Origin: Aphanomyces cochlioides
Taxonomy: Eukaryota > Oomycota > Saprolegniomycetes > Saprolegniales > Verrucalvaceae
Assembly: GCA_019828595.1 (NCBI GenBank)
Contig: JAHQRK010000025.1
Span: forward strand, 124,001-188,000
Length of the DNA: 64,000 nucleotides
Reading direction: 5' to 3'
In this document: one piece after another, positions 63,460 to 64,000 of the stretch
Position numbering within the stretch: the stretch's first letter is position 1
How the letters are laid out: every line of letters starts with the position of its first letter
Translations under genes and position numbers: made by a program
The notes under the pieces: model-generated
What the model was told of the DNA's origin: nothing
Database searches by the model: none
What the model saw: the letters and a program-made list of their open reading frames with translations, nothing else

Positions 63460-64000
63460 CTATTCTAATGCTTCTTGATACACAATGTTTTTTGTGTAGA
63501 TTCCAGGCAGTCCATCGTACTGTCCATTGGCGACCAAAAACTTAATGTTGCCTTTTGCTTGGGCTCTTGACATGGCGACGTAAAGCTGTCCATGCCAGAA
63601 GACGGGTTCTGGAAGGTAGACACCCACGTGAGAAATCGTTTGACCTTGAGCCTTATGAATCGTCATTGTAAAGGCAACTTGAACAGGAAATTGTCTTCTG
63701 CGTAGAAATATCTTCTTCCTTGGTTTCTTCTTCACCTCCTTTATTCATACGGTTAGTTTGTAGCGCAGCATAGATCCTTCGATTGCCAACTCTGCGCTCG
63801 CGATATTCTTGCTCCTGAGCTGCCAGAATCTTGAGATGATGGTCACTTTGAGCGTGAAAATGGATTCCGTCTTCTCCCTCCTTGGTTTCCTCTTCGTCGC
63901 TCTTATCCATGTCCGTATGGTGCAAAATGATGGCACCCCGCTCTTGATTCGCAACCTCAGTGTTGTGCTTTTTTTCGCGAGCACGTTTGTTGTATTCCGC
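63460..64000 (-). pseudogene. Helitron RepHel/Pif1-like helicase C-terminus, frameshifted
   Basis: The minus frame 63735-63460 reads RRRQFPVQVAFTMTIHKAQG, QTISHVGVYLPEPVFWHGQL and YVAMSRAQAKGNIKFLV. These are Pif1-family helicase motifs V and VI at the end of Helitron RepHel proteins (SF1B DNA unwinding in rolling-circle transposition). Upstream the frame changes to a charged region with two EETKE-type repeats (63740-63925) that does not resemble helicase, suggesting insertion or local duplication. The preceding helicase motifs are absent from the window. Confidence 0.8.

Larger units (their letters stand above)
62323..64000 (-). mobile_element. Helitron, 3' end and helicase remnant, runs off right edge
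   Basis: On the minus strand the sequence ends CTAG (plus 62323-62326) followed by T, as for Helitron insertion between A and T. A hairpin CCAGGGGCGTAGCCCTGG (plus 62334-62351) lies seven bases inside it. A Helitron-type helicase C-terminus lies upstream in the same orientation. The 5' TC end and Rep domain would lie beyond the window. Confidence 0.8.

Noticed and set aside
1..64000. CRISPR arrays, operons, ribosome binding sites, rRNA genes
   Set aside because: The window is eukaryotic in character. No regularly spaced repeats, polycistronic layout or rRNA sequence was seen, and no complete tRNA could be folded.

Overview
The window looks like gene-sparse, repeat-rich nuclear DNA from a eukaryotic microbe, most likely an oomycete of the Saprolegniales group. 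The basis is a Crypton tyrosine-recombinase element with a GCR1_C-type tail, two-ORF PIF/Harbinger elements, a Helitron end, long intronless ORFs, and a lineage-type family of F-box-like/leucine-rich proteins. The taxon is an inference from recalled family resemblance, not from a search.

The backbone is one multicopy family. Its members have an N-terminal F-box-like segment (LPxDVxxKIAxFIPDxxDxFxFLxxLRP), a middle region ending in IEWFxRQPVR, a FNCPTLDxL block, RNI-like leucine-rich repeats, and a basic HPSRxVxTKRIKW tail. I count about 25 loci. Four ORFs look potentially functional (33.1-34.4 kb minus, 34.6-36.0 kb plus, 49.0-50.4 kb plus, and a short-form pair at 57.6-58.5 and 60.8-61.8 kb minus counted together). 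One more is nearly intact but has lost its usual start (5.4-6.7 kb), and one is intact except for a single extra T in a homopolymer (37.7-39.1 kb). The rest are pseudogenes or relics broken by stops, frameshifts, deletions, inversions and insertions. Subfamilies are physically clustered: 3-16.6 kb, 20-24 kb, 25.5-27 with 55.5-57 kb, 27.6-32.1 kb, 33-41 kb, 49-52.5 kb and 57.6-61.8 kb. This is a birth-and-death cluster growing by tandem and inverted duplication.

Mobile DNA is threaded through it. At 1-2.3 kb (minus) there is a retrotransposon Gag frame broken by an 8-bp duplication. At 2.7-3.0 kb there is a foldback, and at 13.45-15.37 kb a nested foldback with near-identical ~670-bp arms carrying tRNA-like B boxes. 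A Harbinger with convergent transposase and Myb-like genes lies at 17.2-19.6 kb beside a MITE. An 853-bp Harbinger-type element carrying only the Myb-like gene is at 36.6-37.5 kb. A broken Crypton is at 41.6-43.7 kb. A dead Harbinger at 45.2-47.6 kb is split by a 614-bp hAT-like MITE. A 629-bp Harbinger-type element at 59.2-59.9 kb keeps only the start of a transposase. A Helitron 3' terminus with helicase remnant occupies 62.3-64 kb.

The only clear single-copy gene outside the family and the transposons is a pentameric ligand-gated ion channel at 53.1-54.7 kb (plus), which lacks the canonical Cys-loop second cysteine. The head-to-head F-box-like pair at 33.1-36.0 kb shares a 139-bp intergenic region made of two mirrored copies of a TACGTA/ACTTTAC-rich promoter block. 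A related block precedes the 37.7 kb paralogue.
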